A program made the position numbers and the translations under genes. 64,000 nucleotides of DNA, taken from assembly GCF_016638705.1 (NCBI RefSeq), contig NZ_CP067341.1, forward strand, positions 5,149,501 to 5,213,500, written 5' to 3'. The first letter of the stretch is position 1. The number at the start of each line of letters is the position of its first letter. Below are positions 62,081 through 64,000 of the stretch, in pieces. Below the pieces are notes generated by a model. It was given only the letters and a program-made list of their open reading frames with translations. It was not told the origin of the DNA and did not search any database. The stretch is from Lysinibacillus agricola. GTDB taxonomy: Bacteria > Bacillota > Bacilli > Bacillales_A > Planococcaceae.

Positions 62081-63367
62081 TTAAACAAGCATTCTAAATG
62101 GATTCTCTAGATTTTCTTTCAAGTCCGTCATAAACTGAGCAGCTGGTGCTCCGTCAATTACTCTGTGGTCAAACGATAATGATAATTGCATCATTGAATT
62201 TATAACTACCTCACCATTTTTTACAATTGGCTTTTCCAAAATTCTTCCTACACCTAAAATCGCTGACTGTGGCTGATTAATAATCGGTGTAAATGAATCA
62301 ACAGCAAACATGCCTAGATTGCTAATTGTAAAAGTACCATTTTCAAAATATTCCGGACTCAATTTTCCACTCTTTATGTTTGCAACTATTTCCTTACTTC
62401 TTTTTACAATCTCCGCTAAACCTATTTGATCTGTATTTCCAATTACCGGTACTACCAAACCTTCATCTAGAGAAACGGCAAATCCAATATTGACCTCCTC
62501 ATAAAAATGAATTTCGTTATTTTGTAATGAAATATTTAATGCTTTGTTTTTAGATAATGTATGTGCAACTGCTTTAACAATTAAATCGTTAAAGGATAAT
62601 CGATACCCTGTTTCTTTCTCAATTACAGGTAGTAATTGTTTACGCAGACTTACACATTCCGTCATATTGATTTCTGTTGTCATTGTTACATGCGGTGCAG
62701 TATAATAGCTTTCGCTCATTCGCTCTGCAATTACTTTTCGCATGCCTTTTAACGGTACTTTTTTCAGCGGTGTAGATTCTACTTCTTGTGATGATGTTGT
62801 TGCAGAAACAGCGGACAAGACATCCTTTTTCGTTATTTTACCGTGCTGTCCTGAGCCAATTAAATCTTTATCATCTATCTTTAGGTCCTGAACCATCTTT
62901 TGTGCCAATGGTGTGATTTTAGATGTATCTTGTTGTAAGTAATTTTCAACATCCTGTTTTTGTACTCGACTGTTTGGACCTGTTCCAGATATAAGAGAAA
63001 GGTCAACTCCATTATCTTTTGCAAGCTTGTTGGCAGCAGGTGTTTTTCGTACTTTTCCTTGCTCATTGCTTTCTTCTAATTTATTATCTATAGATTCTGA
63101 GGAGTTTTCAGTTTGCTCTATTGCCTCATTTTCTTCACCCATATAGGCAATAATTTCATGTACTTTTACTGTGCTACCTGCATCATATAGTTTTTTTAAA
63201 AGATGTCCTGAAGATTCAGCTTCTACTTCTAGAACAATTTTATCTGTTTGAATTTCAGCAATCGGATCGCCTTCCTCGATAAATTCACCATCATTTACAA
63301 GCCAACTAACAATGATGCCCTCCTCCATCGTTGCTCCTAATTTGGGCATTACCACTTCTCTTGCCAT
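62081..63367 (-). CDS. Dihydrolipoamide acyltransferase (E2) of a 2-oxoacid/acetoin dehydrogenase
   Basis: 428 aa. Lipoyl domain (1-78) with the lipoylated Lys in IQTDKIVLE (~44). Two peripheral-subunit-binding domains follow in series (~105-142: TPAANKLAKDNGVDLSLISG; ~152-188: TPLAQKMVQDLKIDDKDLIG), joined by charged linkers. The catalytic domain (~205-428) has the active-site His-Asp in SFDHRVIDGAPAA. It passes the acyl group from E1 to CoA. AGAGGTGA precedes the ATG. The tight operon and the lack of a dedicated pyruvate context favour an acetoin- or branched-chain-type complex. Confidence 0.92.
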   Translation of the reverse strand: MAREVVMPKLGATMEEGIIVSWLVNDGEFIEEGDPIAEIQTDKIVLEVEAESSGHLLKKLYDAGSTVKVHEIIAYMGEENEAIEQTENSSESIDNKLEESNEQGKVRKTPAANKLAKDNGVDLSLISGTGPNSRVQKQDVENYLQQDTSKITPLAQKMVQDLKIDDKDLIGSGQHGKITKKDVLSAVSATTSSQEVESTPLKKVPLKGMRKVIAERMSESYYTAPHVTMTTEINMTECVSLRKQLLPVIEKETGYRLSFNDLIVKAVAHTLSKNKALNISLQNNEIHFYEEVNIGFAVSLDEGLVVPVIGNTDQIGLAEIVKRSKEIVANIKSGKLSPEYFENGTFTISNLGMFAVDSFTPIINQPQSAILGVGRILEKPIVKNGEVVINSMMQLSLSFDHRVIDGAPAAQFMTDLKENLENPFRMLV

Positions 63368-63380
63368 TTCGGTTTCACCT

Positions 63381-64000
63381 CTATTTATTCATTAATTCTA
63401 AACATTTTTGATAAATATCTGATACTTGAGGGATTGCAGCTTTTTCAAGTTTTGGGTTATATGGTATTGGTGCTTCTACTCCACCTAATCGTAAAATCGG
63501 TGCATCTAAGTAATCAAAGGCATCACTCTCAGCGATTAAACTAACGATTTCTGTACCAAATCCGCCTCTTTTCACTGCCTCATAAACGACTAGTACTCTC
63601 CCAGTTTTCTTAACAGATTCTAAAATCGCCTTTTCATCTAACGGAACAAGTGTCCGTGGATCAATTACCTCCACATCTATTCCCTCTTGTTCAAGTTGTT
63701 GTGCAGCTTCTACTGCATGATTTACCATCATACCTGTAGCAATAATAGTAATGTCCTTCCCCTCTCGTTTAATATCTGCCACGCCAAGAGGAATTTCATA
63801 AGATTCTTCAGGAACATCTCCTTTTAGGTTATAAAGCATTTTATGCTCATAAAATAAAACCGGATTGTCATCTTTTATTGCAGCTTTTAATAAGCCCTTA
63901 GCATCGTATGCATTGGAAGGTTGTACAACTTTTAAGCCCGGTATATGTGTCATCCATGCTTCTAAGCTCTGTGAATGTTGTGCTGCAAATCCTGCACCAG
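63381..64000 (-). CDS. 2-oxoacid/acetoin dehydrogenase E1 component, beta subunit (partial)
   Basis: The frame stays open to the right edge; the visible 206 codons begin [21 protein letters not shown], so the true start lies beyond the window. Transketolase-type pyrimidine domain end ([20 protein letters not shown]) and the C-terminal domain (DIIATG-like [47 protein letters not shown]). With an alpha subunit presumably further upstream it forms the thiamine-diphosphate E1 decarboxylase. It is 13 bp before E2 on the same strand. Confidence 0.93.
   Translation of the reverse strand, partial: GAGFAAQHSQSLEAWMTHIPGLKVVQPSNAYDAKGLLKAAIKDDNPVLFYEHKMLYNLKGDVPEESYEIPLGVADIKREGKDITIIATGMMVNHAVEAAQQLEQEGIDVEVIDPRTLVPLDEKAILESVKKTGRVLVVYEAVKRGGFGTEIVSLIAESDAFDYLDAPILRLGGVEAPIPYNPKLEKAAIPQVSDIYQKCLELMNK

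Overview
The window is chromosomal DNA from a low-G+C, spore-forming member of the Bacillaceae/Planococcaceae. Lysinibacillus of the sphaericus/fusiformis type is the best guess. Reasons: strong AGGAGG-type ribosome sites with frequent TTG and GTG starts; a sporulation-type LysM gamma-D-glutamyl endopeptidase that closely resembles the one described from Bacillus sphaericus; CotH, SigL and HelD homologues; and rho-independent terminators after nearly every transcription unit. There is no prophage, plasmid backbone or rRNA operon.

Layout. 1-8.2 kb: end of a chemoreceptor gene, acyl-CoA thioesterase, two aldehyde dehydrogenases (one paired with a DUF779 gene), RluF and small conserved genes. 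8.2-13.7 kb: a 560-bp array of 21-bp repeats, then a branched-chain amino acid ABC transporter (livF/G/M/H and the separately terminated livK). 14.4-21.5 kb: a methyltransferase, then a probable operon of PrsA-like foldase, VTC-domain protein, DUF4956 and CotH kinase, preceded by a two-component system whose promoter carries the same 11-bp-period direct repeat as the foldase operon. 21.7-27.1 kb: a Fur-boxed haem monooxygenase, YeiH with a divergent LysR, a second LysR and an orphan CofE-like ligase. 27.2-29.0 kb: an RNA-repair pair (Pnk-HD end-healing enzyme plus RNA ligase) followed on the same strand by a degenerate tRNA-like sequence. 29.8-36.8 kb: HelD and a polar amino acid ABC operon with an acyl-CoA-dehydrogenase-like oxidoreductase. 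37-51.4 kb: a chemoreceptor, VOC proteins, GMP reductase, PsiE, an Eis-like acetyltransferase, a PadR/HAAS pair, and a signalling block (REC-PP2C phosphatase, CheR, hybrid kinase). 52-53.9 kb: the endopeptidase gene split by a 700-bp insertion with a group I intron core and IS605-like end hairpins but no transposase. 54-57.6 kb: a PadR/HAAS membrane operon, MarR and SigL. 57.7-64 kb: a catabolic operon with 2-oxoacid dehydrogenase E1beta/E2/E3, an SDR, an aldehyde dehydrogenase and a shikimate-dehydrogenase-like enzyme, running off the right edge.

The most unusual content lies between genes. A family of 200-470 bp elements with long terminal inverted repeats occurs at least five times. Several copies carry tandem 36-bp units. 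Three copies, plus one member of a second element family, share a two-stem hairpin; in the latter both stems are changed by compensatory substitutions, which argues for selection on a folded nucleic acid. Together with the intron-bearing insertion and the RNA-repair/tRNA-like module, these are the parts most worth a second look.
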